DNA of 64,000 nt from Bacillota bacterium (GCA_023409735.1 JAEYRB010000011.1:1-64000), one strand, 5' to 3'; numbered from the stretch's first letter, positions 26,138-35,403 are shown. Notes: generated by a model not told the origin, from the sequence alone. Numbers and translations: made by a program.

Positions 26138-26166
26138 TTGTACAATTTTTACTTATCTTATATAAT
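26138..26166 (+). promoter_or_regulatory. Sigma-A type promoter upstream of the HutP-like gene
   Basis: TTGTAC (26138-26143) and TATAAT (26161-26166) are separated by 17 bp. Transcription would start about 26173, giving a leader of roughly 140 nt. Confidence 0.7.
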
Positions 26167-26168
26167 AT

Positions 26169-26266
26169 AACGAGGCACCAGGTATCTAACTTAGGATGTA
26201 TGGGCGACTAGCCTCGTTGAAACACTACTAATGTAAGAAAATGTTTCTACAATCGAAACATTTTCT
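26169..26266 (+). promoter_or_regulatory. Two-hairpin leader of the HutP-like gene
   Basis: AACGAGGC (26169-26176) pairs with GCCTCGTT (26211-26218). A second perfect 12-bp hairpin, AGAAAATGTTTC with GAAACATTTTCT around a 7-nt loop, spans 26236-26266. The first loop contains TAG triplets (TTAGG, CTAGCC), the type of triplet that Bacillus HutP binds. There is no T-run after the second hairpin. Autoregulation is an inference. Confidence 0.5.
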
Positions 26267-26311
26267 ATGATAACAAAGTGTTATAAAATATGTTTTGAGA
26301 GGACTACATAT

Positions 26312-26734
26312 ATGGCGGAAGGTAGAGATTACGGCAGTAGGGATATAGCTGCTGCAGCAGTGAGAATAGCATTGACAGCGGACAGAACTGATGAAAAGCA
26401 GCTTCAAGCCGAATATGCTCAAAACAATATACACACAGTGGCAGCTGATTTTGGAGGAGAGTTCATTAATTCGGTAATGAAGATCGTCGAAAGAGCTGTT
26501 GTTTCTTCGAAACGTGAGGGCGTCATAAATGACAGCCATGTTGAGGAGGGTGCTGTGGCTGGTGCAACAAGAGAGGCATTGACTCAGATTATGCCAAAGG
26601 CTCTTGGCTTAAACGTAGGTGGAAAAATAGGAATAGCAAGATATAAGGATCACATAAGTGTATGCATATTTTTTGGGATCGGCTTATTGCATCTCAATGA
26701 GGTAGCAATTGGATTGGGGCATAGAGTTGTATAG
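26312..26734 (+). CDS. HutP family RNA-binding antiterminator-like protein
   Basis: The 140-residue protein resembles Bacillus HutP (148 residues), which binds Mg2+ and histidine and opens a leader terminator of the hut operon. Visible family features are the start DIAAAAVRIALT, EGAVAGATREAL and a glycine-rich IGIARYKDHISVCIFFGIGLLHLNEVAIGLGHR-like end, containing histidines expected to hold metal. No histidine-degradation genes are nearby. It precedes aroH and cmk, and its target is unknown. ATG 26312 has GAGAGGA upstream. Confidence 0.8.
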   Translation: MAEGRDYGSRDIAAAAVRIALTADRTDEKQLQAEYAQNNIHTVAADFGGEFINSVMKIVERAVVSSKREGVINDSHVEEGAVAGATREALTQIMPKALGLNVGGKIGIARYKDHISVCIFFGIGLLHLNEVAIGLGHRVV

Positions 26735-26769
26735 AAAGAAATTTGAAGGAAAGACGGAGTAATTCTAAC

Positions 26770-27132
26770 ATGGTAAGAGCATTACGAGGTGCGACAACCG
26801 TTGAAAATAATGATGAGCAGTTGATTTTAGATGCAACGGCTGAGTTACTAAAGTTAATGGTAACAGCTAACGAAATAAATACAAAAGATATAATCAGCGT
26901 TGTTTTTTCAATAACATCTGATCTAAATGCTGCGTTCCCGGCTGCAGCAGCAAGACAGCTTGGCTGGACAGATATTGCACTTCTTGACACTGCGCAGGCT
27001 GATGTTCCCGGAAGCTTGGAAAGGTGTATAAGAGTGCTGATGCATTTTAATACAGAAAAACAAAATGATGAACTGAAATATATTTATTTGAAGGAAGCAA
27101 AAAAGTTAAGACCTGACATTATTAGTGAGTGA
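26770..27132 (+). CDS. aroH: Chorismate mutase, AroH type
   Basis: AroH-type monofunctional chorismate mutase converts chorismate to prephenate for Phe/Tyr synthesis. The 120-residue protein has the family start MVRALRGATTVE, the middle FSITSDLNAAFPAAAARQLG and DVPGSLERCIRVLMH, containing the active-site arginines. ATG 26770 behind GACGGAG gives the canonical N-terminus and is preferred over TTG 26743. It lies 35 bp after the HutP-like gene. Confidence 0.93.
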   Translation: MVRALRGATTVENNDEQLILDATAELLKLMVTANEINTKDIISVVFSITSDLNAAFPAAAARQLGWTDIALLDTAQADVPGSLERCIRVLMHFNTEKQNDELKYIYLKEAKKLRPDIISE

Positions 27133-27153
27133 TTTAGATTGGGGGATAACCGT

Positions 27154-27816
27154 TTGTCCACAATTAATATAGCTATAGACGGACCTGCAGGAGCCGGTAA
27201 AAGCACAGCTGCAAAAAACATATCAAACATTCTTGGTATTATTTATCTTGATACGGGAGCAATGTATCGAACAGTTGCTTTGAAAGCCATACGCTTAGGT
27301 GTTGACACAAAAGATGAAGCGAGTCTTGAAGAGCTTGTAAAAAACATTGACATAAGGGTTGAATATATAAATAATGAACAGCACATTTACTTAGATGGGG
27401 AAGATGTCTCCGGACTTATCCGAACACCAGAGGTTTCTATTGGAGCATCTGACGTTGCTGTCATGCCTACTGTAAGAATAAAGCTTGTAGAGCTCCAGCG
27501 TAAAATTGCGGATCAGAACAATGTAGTAATGGATGGACGTGATATTGGAACGTATGTGCTGCCAAGGGCCAAATACAAGTTTTATGTTACTGCATCTATT
27601 CAGGAGCGCGCAAAAAGAAGGTATAATGAACTGCTTGGGAAGGGTGCACAGAATGTTAGCCTGGAGGAGGTCGCTAAGGATATCTCCTATAGAGACAGGA
27701 ATGACAGCTCAAGAGCATTTGCTCCTTTGTCGAAGGCTGCAGATGCTGTAGAAATAGACACTACCGGATTATCGCCCAAAGAGGTTACAGAATTAATACT
27801 ATCTCATTTGAAATAA
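27154..27816 (+). CDS. cmk: Cytidylate kinase
   Basis: Cmk phosphorylates CMP and dCMP. The 220-residue protein has the P-loop AIDGPAGAGKST at residues 6-17, LDTGAMYRTVALKA, VVMDGRDIGTYVLP and the R-rich lid SYRDRNDSSR. I start at TTG 27154, eight bases after GGGGG. The TTG at 27139 would place that site inside the coding region. Chromosomal order cmk-plsC-ispH/rpsA is typical of Clostridia. Confidence 0.94.
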   Translation: MSTINIAIDGPAGAGKSTAAKNISNILGIIYLDTGAMYRTVALKAIRLGVDTKDEASLEELVKNIDIRVEYINNEQHIYLDGEDVSGLIRTPEVSIGASDVAVMPTVRIKLVELQRKIADQNNVVMDGRDIGTYVLPRAKYKFYVTASIQERAKRRYNELLGKGAQNVSLEEVAKDISYRDRNDSSRAFAPLSKAADAVEIDTTGLSPKEVTELILSHLK

Positions 27817-27860
27817 GATTTTTATTGAATTACTATAAAAACAGATTCGTGGTGCTATAA

Positions 27861-28448
27861 ATGAAAAGGTTTACCTATATTGTTACCAGAATATTTTTTA
27901 CTATATTTTATAGAATTGAAGTTATTAATATAGAAAAGGTACCACAAGATGGACCCGCGTTATTTTGTGCAAACCATAATACCATGATCGATATGTTTTT
28001 TCTTGGGTTCAAGCTAAAGAGATGGATATATTGGATGGCAAAGGAGGAGCTTTTCAGAAATCCACTCATGGCAGTATTGCTCAGAAGCCTTGGAGCGTTT
28101 CCCATAAAAAGGGGCAAAGGTGACGTAGGGTCAATAAAAAATACTTATAAGCTTTTGAAAAAAGGAAAAATGGTTGGAATATTTCCGCACGGCACAAGAC
28201 TTGATCCATCAAAGCTGGAGACAACAAGAGTAAAGCCCGGAGCAGCAATGATAGCTGTTAATGCGGGCGTACCGATAGTTCCTGCCATGGTGCAGGGCAG
28301 CTACAAACTTTTCAGCAAAATGAAGGTAATATATGGGGATCCATTTATGCTGGAAAACCCTGAAGGTGGAAAGCTTACAAGTGAAGAATTGAAAGAAATG
28401 AGCAGAGACATAATAAAGAGAATTTATTCACTTGCGGAGGAGAATTAG
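27861..28448 (+). CDS. plsC: 1-acyl-sn-glycerol-3-phosphate acyltransferase
   Basis: PlsC adds the second acyl chain to make phosphatidic acid at the membrane. The 195-residue protein shows the catalytic NHNTMID (His39, Asp44), the FPHGTR substrate motif near residue 112, and VPIVPAMV. A hydrophobic N-terminus fits membrane association. The stop codon adjoins the TTG start of the next gene without a gap. Confidence 0.92.
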   Translation: MKRFTYIVTRIFFTIFYRIEVINIEKVPQDGPALFCANHNTMIDMFFLGFKLKRWIYWMAKEELFRNPLMAVLLRSLGAFPIKRGKGDVGSIKNTYKLLKKGKMVGIFPHGTRLDPSKLETTRVKPGAAMIAVNAGVPIVPAMVQGSYKLFSKMKVIYGDPFMLENPEGGKLTSEELKEMSRDIIKRIYSLAEEN

Positions 28449-30506
28449 TTGAAAATATTAGTGGCAAAATCAGCAGGATTTTGTTTTGGTGTTAACAACG
28501 CAGTAAATATAGTTTATAATTTAATAGAAAATTCGCAGAGTGATGTATATATGCTTGGACCGATAATACACAACGAACAGGTGATTGATGAGTTTTGTAG
28601 TAAGGGCGTCAGAATTGCAGAGAACGTCAGCGATACACAGAGTGGTTCAACGATTGTAATAAGGGCACATGGGGTTACACCAGATGTGTTTGAGGATATA
28701 GACAAGTGTAAGCTGAAGGTGATAGATGCAACCTGTCCATATGTTAAGAAAATACAAAGTCTTGCTATGGAAGAGCATAAATTGGGCAATATTATTTTTA
28801 TCGCAGGTGATAAAAATCATCCTGAAGTTATAGGAATAAATGGGTGGTGTGATAACAGCGCGTATATAATTGGCGATCCTCAGGAGGTGGACGAGCTTCC
28901 GCAGATCGATGGGAACTGTTGTTTGTTTTCACAGACTACTCTTACAAAAGAAAAGTACGAGAGTATTTATATTAAATTAAAAGAAAGATGTAAAAACATT
29001 AAGAAATTTGATACAATATGTAATGCGACCAGCACACGCCAGTCTGAAGCTGAAGAGATAGCCAGGCAATCAGATTTAATGTTGGTCATAGGCAGTAAAA
29101 ATAGCTCAAATACAAATAAGCTGTACGACATCTGTAAAAGGCACTGCAGCACATATATAATTGAGACGTTCGGTGATTTGCCGCCGATAAATATAGAAAA
29201 AATAAACACGCTGGGTATTACAGCCGGAGCATCTACACCGGAACGCATAATCAAGGAGGTTATTTTGAAAATGGATGAATTAAATAAACAGGAGAATGAG
29301 CTAAGCTTCCAGGAGGCATTTGAGAGTTCAATGGTTACTCTCAGAAGCGGTGAGATTGCCAAAGGCAAGATCATTGGCTATAACAATGCAGAAATCTATG
29401 TCGATCTGGGTTACAAATCTGATGGAATAATTCCAGTTGGAGAGTACTCAGATGACCCTGATTTTAAGCCGGAAGAAAGCATCACCATTGGTGAGGAGAT
29501 TGATGTATTTATTGTGCGGGTCAATGATGGAGAAGGCAATGTAATGCTTTCTAAGAAAAAAGTTGATTCAATAAGAAGTATTGATGAAGTTGAAGAAGCC
29601 TATGAAAATAAGACACCTGTAACAGGAAAGGTCGTTGAAATCACAAATGGCGGTATTGTTGCAAGTGTTAAGGGAGTTAGAGTATTTATTCCTGCATCCC
29701 AGATCGAAGAAAGATATGTAAAGGACCTTAACAAGTATCTGAAGCAGACGGTTAATATCAGAATTATTGAACTAAACAAGCAGAAGAGAAAAATTGTAGG
29801 TTCACAAAGAGTTTTACTCGCTGAACAGAGAGAGCAAAGTGAGAATGAAATTTGGTCCAATATAGAAGTAGGCAAGAAGTATGACGGTGTTGTAAAGAGC
29901 CTTATGGACTTTGGAGCATTTGTTGATATAGGCGGTGTTGATGGATTAGTACATGTTTCTGAAATATCATGGAAAAAGATAAAGCATCCATCTGACGTTT
30001 TAAAGATTGGCGATAAGGTACAGGTTATTGTGCTTGAATTTGATAAAGACAAAAAGCGTATATCTCTTGGACTTAGAAAGGAAGAAGATAATCCTTGGTT
30101 CAAGGTTGAAGAAAAGTATAAAACCGGAGATATTGTAAAAGGAAAGGTAGTTAGGCTTGTACCGTTTGGAGCATTTGTAGAATTGGATAAAGGCTTGGAT
30201 GCTCTCGTACACATATCACAAATCTCTAATGTAAGAATTGCAAAGCCGGGCGATGTGCTTGAGATTGGACAAGAAGTTGAAGCAAAGATAATTGAAGTTA
30301 ATGTTGAGAGCAAGAAGATCAGCATGAGCATAAAGGAAGTCAATGCTATTGACCCTGTACCAACGGCACAGGAAGAGCTGAAGCAAGAGGAAGCTGTATC
30401 AGAAAATGTAGAAGAGGCAAAAGAGGAAGCATTGCCAACAGAGCATAAGGAAGATTTGAGCAACACTTTAGCCGATGCCTTTAAAGAAATTGAAGATAAC
30501 AAGTAA
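28449..30506 (+). CDS. ispH-rpsA: Fused HMBPP reductase (IspH) and ribosomal protein S1
   Basis: The 685-residue protein joins two functions. Residues 1 to about 280 are IspH/LytB, which makes IPP and DMAPP in the MEP isoprenoid pathway with a [4Fe-4S] cluster; the ligands are in GFCFGV, DATCPYV and DTICNATSTRQ. Four S1 RNA-binding domains follow, at about 300-370, 385-455, 470-545 and 555-630, then an acidic tail. Fusion is known in Clostridia. The frame is continuous, so it is not an assembly artefact. The start is TTG behind GGAGGAG. Confidence 0.95.
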   Translation: MKILVAKSAGFCFGVNNAVNIVYNLIENSQSDVYMLGPIIHNEQVIDEFCSKGVRIAENVSDTQSGSTIVIRAHGVTPDVFEDIDKCKLKVIDATCPYVKKIQSLAMEEHKLGNIIFIAGDKNHPEVIGINGWCDNSAYIIGDPQEVDELPQIDGNCCLFSQTTLTKEKYESIYIKLKERCKNIKKFDTICNATSTRQSEAEEIARQSDLMLVIGSKNSSNTNKLYDICKRHCSTYIIETFGDLPPINIEKINTLGITAGASTPERIIKEVILKMDELNKQENELSFQEAFESSMVTLRSGEIAKGKIIGYNNAEIYVDLGYKSDGIIPVGEYSDDPDFKPEESITIGEEIDVFIVRVNDGEGNVMLSKKKVDSIRSIDEVEEAYENKTPVTGKVVEITNGGIVASVKGVRVFIPASQIEERYVKDLNKYLKQTVNIRIIELNKQKRKIVGSQRVLLAEQREQSENEIWSNIEVGKKYDGVVKSLMDFGAFVDIGGVDGLVHVSEISWKKIKHPSDVLKIGDKVQVIVLEFDKDKKRISLGLRKEEDNPWFKVEEKYKTGDIVKGKVVRLVPFGAFVELDKGLDALVHISQISNVRIAKPGDVLEIGQEVEAKIIEVNVESKKISMSIKEVNAIDPVPTAQEELKQEEAVSENVEEAKEEALPTEHKEDLSNTLADAFKEIEDNK

Positions 30507-30518
30507 TTTTCCGCTTAA

Positions 30519-30547
30519 AGATGCAGGGCTTCGGCCTTGCATTTTTT
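30519..30547 (+). terminator. Terminator after ispH-rpsA
   Basis: ATGCAGGGC-TTCG-GCCTTGCAT is capped by a stable UUCG tetraloop and followed by TTTTTT. Confidence 0.92.
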
Positions 30548-30650
30548 GTTTTTTCTGTATTTTCATTGGACAAATTCCGGCTGTAAGCCGATATTCATTA
30601 TGCAATGCTTTATGTATAACATTATATGTTTAATTGGAGGAGCAGACATT

Positions 30651-31439
30651 ATGGATTATGAAGGCTTTAAAATTGAAATATACAAATTGACAGATATCAA
30701 TTTGAGCTTATATAAAGAAAAGCAGATGAAAAGGAGAATAGATTCATTAATAAGTAAAAATGGTTATAAAGAATATGCTGAATATGTTAGCGCATTAAAG
30801 AAAAACAATGATTTGTACAATGAATTTATAAATTATCTGACTATTAATGTGTCGGAATTTTTTAGAAATCCTGAACAGTGGGAGATATTAAAGAAGGATA
30901 TATTTCCTTTATTGCTGAAAAAATCGGATAAATTGAAGATATGGAGCGCTGCATGTTCTACAGGTGATGAGCCGTATACTCTAGTAATGACACTTAACGA
31001 ATACTTGCCTCTTAAGGACATTAGGATAATCGCGACAGATATAGATAATGATGCGCTTGAAAAAGCAAAAATGGGTGCTTATTCCGAGAAAAGTATTGAA
31101 AACCTTCCGAAGGCGTATATTGACAAATACTTTGTAAAAAGTAAAAATACATATATAATAAAGGATGAAGTGCGTAAGCAGGTTGAATTTAAACATCATA
31201 ACCTTCTCAAGGACGAATATCCTAAAGAATGCGACCTCATAGTATGCAGAAATGTGTTAATTTACTTTACTGATGAGGGTAAGAATAGTATTTATATTAA
31301 ATTTAACAAGTCACTCAAGAAGGATGGTATATTATTTGTAGGCAGTACCGAACAGATAATATGGTCAAGCAGATATAATTTAAATTCATTCAGAACCTTT
31401 TTCTACCAAAAGGATGGGGAAATATTGCACAATGAGTGA
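30651..31439 (+). CDS. cheR: CheR-type chemotaxis protein methyltransferase
   Basis: CheR methylates glutamates of chemoreceptors using SAM. The 262-residue protein has the N-terminal CheR alpha domain (KEKQMKRRIDSLI, about 15-75) and the catalytic domain with NVSEFFRNPEQW, WSAACSTGDEPYTL (SAM site), DIDNDALEKA and CRNVLIYF. ATG 30651 has TTGGAGGAG upstream, and an open frame before it is not coding-like. No other chemotaxis gene lies nearby. It overlaps dinB by 8 bp. Confidence 0.92.
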   Translation: MDYEGFKIEIYKLTDINLSLYKEKQMKRRIDSLISKNGYKEYAEYVSALKKNNDLYNEFINYLTINVSEFFRNPEQWEILKKDIFPLLLKKSDKLKIWSAACSTGDEPYTLVMTLNEYLPLKDIRIIATDIDNDALEKAKMGAYSEKSIENLPKAYIDKYFVKSKNTYIIKDEVRKQVEFKHHNLLKDEYPKECDLIVCRNVLIYFTDEGKNSIYIKFNKSLKKDGILFVGSTEQIIWSSRYNLNSFRTFFYQKDGEILHNE

Positions 31440-32649
31440 TGGTGTGAAAAGAACTATATTTCTTGTAGATATGAATGCTTTTTTCATAAGCTGTGAAATG
31501 TCAAGAAGGCCGGAATTGAAAAACAAACCTGCTGCGGTTGCAGGTGATCCAAAAAACCGAATGGGTATTATTTTAGCTGCAAATTATGATGCTAGAGCTT
31601 TTGGTGTCAAAACAACAATGCTTGTACATGAGGCTAAAAAGCTATGTCCAGGGATCATTCTAGTTCCACCTGACCATGTCTTCTATGAAAAGAAGTCAGA
31701 GCTGGTAATGGAAATACTATCGCAATACACGCCGGTTCTACAGCAAAATAGCATAGATGAAGCATGGTTGGATTTGACCGGCTGTGAAGGCCTTTTTGGT
31801 GAGCCTGTGCAAATAGCGGAAAAAATAATGGACGAAATAAGGAATAAGCTTGATTTATGGTGTTCTATAGGTGTTTCGGATAATAAATTTTTGGCAAAGA
31901 TGGCCTCTGACATGAAAAAACCTCTGGGAATAACCGAGCTTTGGCAAAAGGATATCAGCACCAAGCTATGGCCTCTTAAGGTTGGTGAAATGTATGGTGT
32001 TGGAAAGAAAACAGAAAAAAGGCTGATGGAGCTTGGAATTTTGACCATAGGTGATATTGCACGGTGTGATAAAGGGATTTTGAGATCAAGCTTTGGAAAA
32101 TATGGCGAAGAAATGAGACTGCTGGCCAATGGTATAGATCCATCGCCTGTAACGCCACACCCAAAGCATGAAACAAGATCTATAAGCAGGTCTACTACTT
32201 TGACAAGGGATATAGATAATTTTGACTATGCCAAAAAGGTGCTCCTGGATTTGGCTGAGGAAGTAGGTATGGAGGCCAGAAGAAATGAGTTCAAGGGCAG
32301 GACCGTATCAATATCTATAAGGTATAGTGATTTTACCACAATAACTAGACAAAGATCCATTTCTCCCTCATATCTGACAAAGGACATTTATAACACAGGA
32401 ATATCACTTTTGAAAGATAATTGGAGAGAAGGAAGACCCATACGGCTGCTCGGAATTGGAATCGGAAATATAAATGAAGATATTTTTGAACAGTTGTCGA
32501 TATTTGACATTAATAATGAATTGCAGGATAAAGGAAAGAAAGAAGAGAAGCTTGAGCGCACAATTGACTCAATTCGAATACGCTTTGGAACCGATAAGCT
32601 TAAGAGAGCAAAGCTTTTGGAAGAATTGGATAGAGAAAAGCACTCATAA
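31432..32649 (+). CDS. dinB: DNA polymerase IV (Y-family)
   Basis: This translesion polymerase has LVDMNAFFISCEMS (first catalytic Asp) and NSIDEAWLDLTG (Asp-Glu pair), a thumb with GVGKKTEKRLMELGI, a little-finger domain, and a clamp-binding QLSIF near the C-terminus. The length is about 405 residues. The start is uncertain: ATG 31432 fits best, while ATG 31414 lies inside the end of cheR without a good site. The overlap with cheR suggests coupled translation, an unusual partnership. Confidence 0.9.
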   Translation: MSDGVKRTIFLVDMNAFFISCEMSRRPELKNKPAAVAGDPKNRMGIILAANYDARAFGVKTTMLVHEAKKLCPGIILVPPDHVFYEKKSELVMEILSQYTPVLQQNSIDEAWLDLTGCEGLFGEPVQIAEKIMDEIRNKLDLWCSIGVSDNKFLAKMASDMKKPLGITELWQKDISTKLWPLKVGEMYGVGKKTEKRLMELGILTIGDIARCDKGILRSSFGKYGEEMRLLANGIDPSPVTPHPKHETRSISRSTTLTRDIDNFDYAKKVLLDLAEEVGMEARRNEFKGRTVSISIRYSDFTTITRQRSISPSYLTKDIYNTGISLLKDNWREGRPIRLLGIGIGNINEDIFEQLSIFDINNELQDKGKKEEKLERTIDSIRIRFGTDKLKRAKLLEELDREKHS

Positions 32650-32792
32650 GATTATCCGTTCTTAATGTGAACATATTAATATGCAATTAAATTAGAAATA
32701 ATATATTACATACAGGAACAATGCTATTGAGCGAAAGGAAATGGAAAATTTACATAATTAGGAATAAATGATAAGAGAAGTCGAGGTTCCAT

Positions 32793-33743
32793 ATGAATAC
32801 ATTACACTTTAAATATGCTGTTGAAGTTGAAAAAACAGGCTCAATTTCCCAGGCAGCAGAGAATCTTTTTATGGCGCAGCCTAATCTTAGCAAAGCTATT
32901 AAAGAATTAGAGGATACACTTGGGATAGTAATATTTAAAAGAAAATCAAAGGGTGTCACTCCGACTGCGCAGGGAAAAGAGTTTTTAAAGTATGCTAAAA
33001 GAATACTTGTTCAATTGGATAAGATGGAATCTATATATATTCCTACGAAGGAACTTGAAAAAAGCCAGCAGCTAAAAGTGTCGATGCCTCGTGGAAGCTA
33101 CATCTCTGCCGGCTTTGCCCAGTTTGTATCAGAACTGAATATGAATGAGGATATAAACATTACAATAGAAGAAACAAATTCTTTGAAAACAATTGCCAAT
33201 GTAGCAGACAACGGGTTCAACATGGGTATCATACGATATCAGACCTCGTATGAGAATTATTTTATGGACTATCTTAAGGAAAAATCGCTGTCATATGAAC
33301 CTATTTGGGAGTTTTCATGTCTTGCATTAATGCCGGAGGAGCATCCTTTAGCTAAGGCAGAAAGAATTTATGAGGAAGAGCTGAAGAAAATTTCAATCGA
33401 GATAGTTCACGGGGATAATACAATACCATATTTATCAACACCTGAAATAAAGCATTCGTGTGATGAGAAAAGCGGCTGCAACAAGAGAATATATGTATTC
33501 GAGCGCGGTAGCCAGCTTGAATTGCTTGGCGCTGTTAAAAATACTTTTATGTGGGTATCACCGATACCACAGAGTCTGTTGTCACGCTATAACCTCGTAC
33601 AAAGGAAATGTATTAATGCAGAATACATGTTTAAGGATGTTTTAATATACCCACATGATTATAAATTTTCTGTCGTTGATAAGCTTTTTCTTAATAAATT
33701 GTATGAGACTAAAAATGAGGTAGCATTCAACGAATATAGATAA
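32793..33743 (+). CDS. LysR family transcriptional regulator
   Basis: The 316-residue regulator has the N-terminal LysR winged helix-turn-helix (FKYAVEVEKTGSISQAAENLFMAQPNLSKAI, split across residues 5-36, then FKRKSKGVTPTAQG) and a C-terminal effector-binding domain. The effector is unknown. It lies upstream of, and in the same direction as, the iron alcohol dehydrogenase gene, whose promoter region holds a perfect inverted repeat. It may regulate that gene. Confidence 0.9.
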   Translation: MNTLHFKYAVEVEKTGSISQAAENLFMAQPNLSKAIKELEDTLGIVIFKRKSKGVTPTAQGKEFLKYAKRILVQLDKMESIYIPTKELEKSQQLKVSMPRGSYISAGFAQFVSELNMNEDINITIEETNSLKTIANVADNGFNMGIIRYQTSYENYFMDYLKEKSLSYEPIWEFSCLALMPEEHPLAKAERIYEEELKKISIEIVHGDNTIPYLSTPEIKHSCDEKSGCNKRIYVFERGSQLELLGAVKNTFMWVSPIPQSLLSRYNLVQRKCINAEYMFKDVLIYPHDYKFSVVDKLFLNKLYETKNEVAFNEYR

Positions 33744-34165
33744 ATTTTTAACAATCTTATATCAATATTGGAATATCAATATGCATATTTGTATATTTCA
33801 TTTTTGATAAGTATCTGTACAGCTTGAGATGTGAGAATGGTTTACTTTCATAATGACTGGTCAAAGCAGCGTAAATAAGCTTCAGACCTGAACGGATTTA
33901 ACTGCTTGCTCGTTAATTATGTTGTCTTAACAGAGCAATTCGCTATTAAAATTTATTATATAACATATCAAGCAGGCACATCAGACATAATAATGATGAC
34001 CTGTTTTTTCTTTTGTGTATTTGCTATCGCGCTTTCCATATCGATAAAGGAATATCGATATGGCTTATTGATATTTCATAAAAGCTTTGAATTATGCTAA
34101 CTTATACTCATAAGAGAAAACAAGCTATTAATCGATAAATATATAATTTATAGGAGGATATTTAA
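33744..34165 (+). other. Gene-free region between lysR and adh
   Basis: These 422 bp hold no credible gene. The region is AT-rich with repeated ATATCAATAT/ATATCGATA motifs and includes the inverted repeat at 34036-34063. The adh ribosome site (ATAGGAGG) is at its end. Confidence 0.6.
34036..34063. promoter_or_regulatory. 11-bp perfect inverted repeat, possible operator
   Basis: CCATATCGATA and TATCGATATGG flank a 6-bp spacer about 100 bp before the alcohol dehydrogenase start. The symmetry suits a dimeric regulator such as the adjacent LysR protein. It does not match the Rex consensus TTGTTAA-N4-TTAACAA. Confidence 0.5.
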
Positions 34166-35383
34166 ATGGCTAGATTTACATTACCAAGAGACTTATATCA
34201 TGGAAAGGGAGCTTTAGAGGCTCTGAAAACATTTAAAGGCAAAAAGGCTATAGTATGTGTTGGAGGCGGCTCCATGAAGCGCTTCGGATTTCTTGATCAG
34301 GTAGTGAGCTATCTTAAGGAAGCCGGTATGGAGGTTGAACTCTTTGAAGGAATCGAACCTGATCCGTCAGTTGAAACGGTTATGAAGGGTGCGGCAGCTA
34401 TGCAGAAATTTGAACCTGATTGGATCATTGCAATTGGAGGAGGATCACCAATCGATGCTGCCAAAGCAATGTGGATCAAGTATGAATATCCTGATATAAC
34501 TTTTGAAGAAATGTGCAAGGTTTTTGGTATTCCTGCACTCCGCAGAAAAGCTCATTTTTGCGCTATATCCTCAACTTCAGGTACAGCTACCGAGGTAACA
34601 GCATTTTCAATAATTACAGATTACAGCAAGGGAATCAAGTATCCGATAGCTGACTTTGAGATCACACCTGATGTAGCAATTGTTGACCCTGAGCTTGCTG
34701 AAACAATGCCAAAGAAGCTTGTTGCACATACGGGCATGGATGCCATGACTCATTCAATTGAAGCATATGTTTCAACTGCAAACAGTGATTACACTGATCC
34801 TCTTGCTCTGCATGCAATCAAGATGATCCAGAAATTCCTTATTAAGTCTTATAATGGTGATGTAGCAAGCCGCGACAAAATGCACAATGCACAGTGCTTG
34901 GCAGGTATGGCATTCTCCAATGCTCTGCTTGGTATAGTTCACTCCATGGCTCACAAGACAGGTGCTGCTTTTGCTGACTACGGAGCGCACATAATTCATG
35001 GCGCTGCAAATGCTATGTACCTACCAAAGGTAATTGCCTTTAATGCTAAGAATGAAGCTGCTGCTGAGCGTTATGCTGAGATCGCGGACTTTATGGGCCT
35101 TGGCGGAAATACTACAGACGAAAAGATTAAGCTCCTTATTAAAGAGCTTCGCAGAATGAATGATGAACTGAGAATTCCTCATTGCATAAAGAACTACGGA
35201 GCAGACAGCTATCCATGTGAACAGGGCTTTGTTCCTGAAGAAGTATTCCTTGAAAGACTTCATGAAATAGCTGTTAATGCAATAGCTGATGCATGTACCG
35301 GTTCAAATCCTCGTCAGCCTTCAGTAGAGGAAATGGAAAAGCTGCTTAAGTGTTGCTACTATGATACTGAAGTTGATTTTTAA
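34166..35383 (+). CDS. Iron-containing (group III) alcohol dehydrogenase
   Basis: The 405-residue NAD(P)-dependent dehydrogenase has the nucleotide-binding GGGSPIDAAKAMW near residues 93-105, TSGTATEVT, and metal ligands in DAMTHSIEAY, HSMAHKTGA and HGAANAMYLP. Family members reduce aldehydes such as butyraldehyde or oxidise 1,3-propanediol and ethanol, and the exact substrate is not resolved. TAGGAGG precedes the ATG and a strong terminator follows, so it is a single-gene unit. Confidence 0.93.
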   Translation: MARFTLPRDLYHGKGALEALKTFKGKKAIVCVGGGSMKRFGFLDQVVSYLKEAGMEVELFEGIEPDPSVETVMKGAAAMQKFEPDWIIAIGGGSPIDAAKAMWIKYEYPDITFEEMCKVFGIPALRRKAHFCAISSTSGTATEVTAFSIITDYSKGIKYPIADFEITPDVAIVDPELAETMPKKLVAHTGMDAMTHSIEAYVSTANSDYTDPLALHAIKMIQKFLIKSYNGDVASRDKMHNAQCLAGMAFSNALLGIVHSMAHKTGAAFADYGAHIIHGAANAMYLPKVIAFNAKNEAAAERYAEIADFMGLGGNTTDEKIKLLIKELRRMNDELRIPHCIKNYGADSYPCEQGFVPEEVFLERLHEIAVNAIADACTGSNPRQPSVEEMEKLLKCCYYDTEVDF

Positions 35384-35403
35384 TAGACTGATTATTGAAC
35401 CAA

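Noticed and set aside
29600..30502. 300-residue minus-strand ORF opposite the S1 domains
   Set aside because: It is the shadow of ispH-rpsA, Ser/Leu rich and without a ribosome site or family likeness.
33906..34100. 64-codon hydrophobic ORF before adh
   Set aside because: It spans the inverted repeat, lacks a ribosome site and reads as AT-rich noise.
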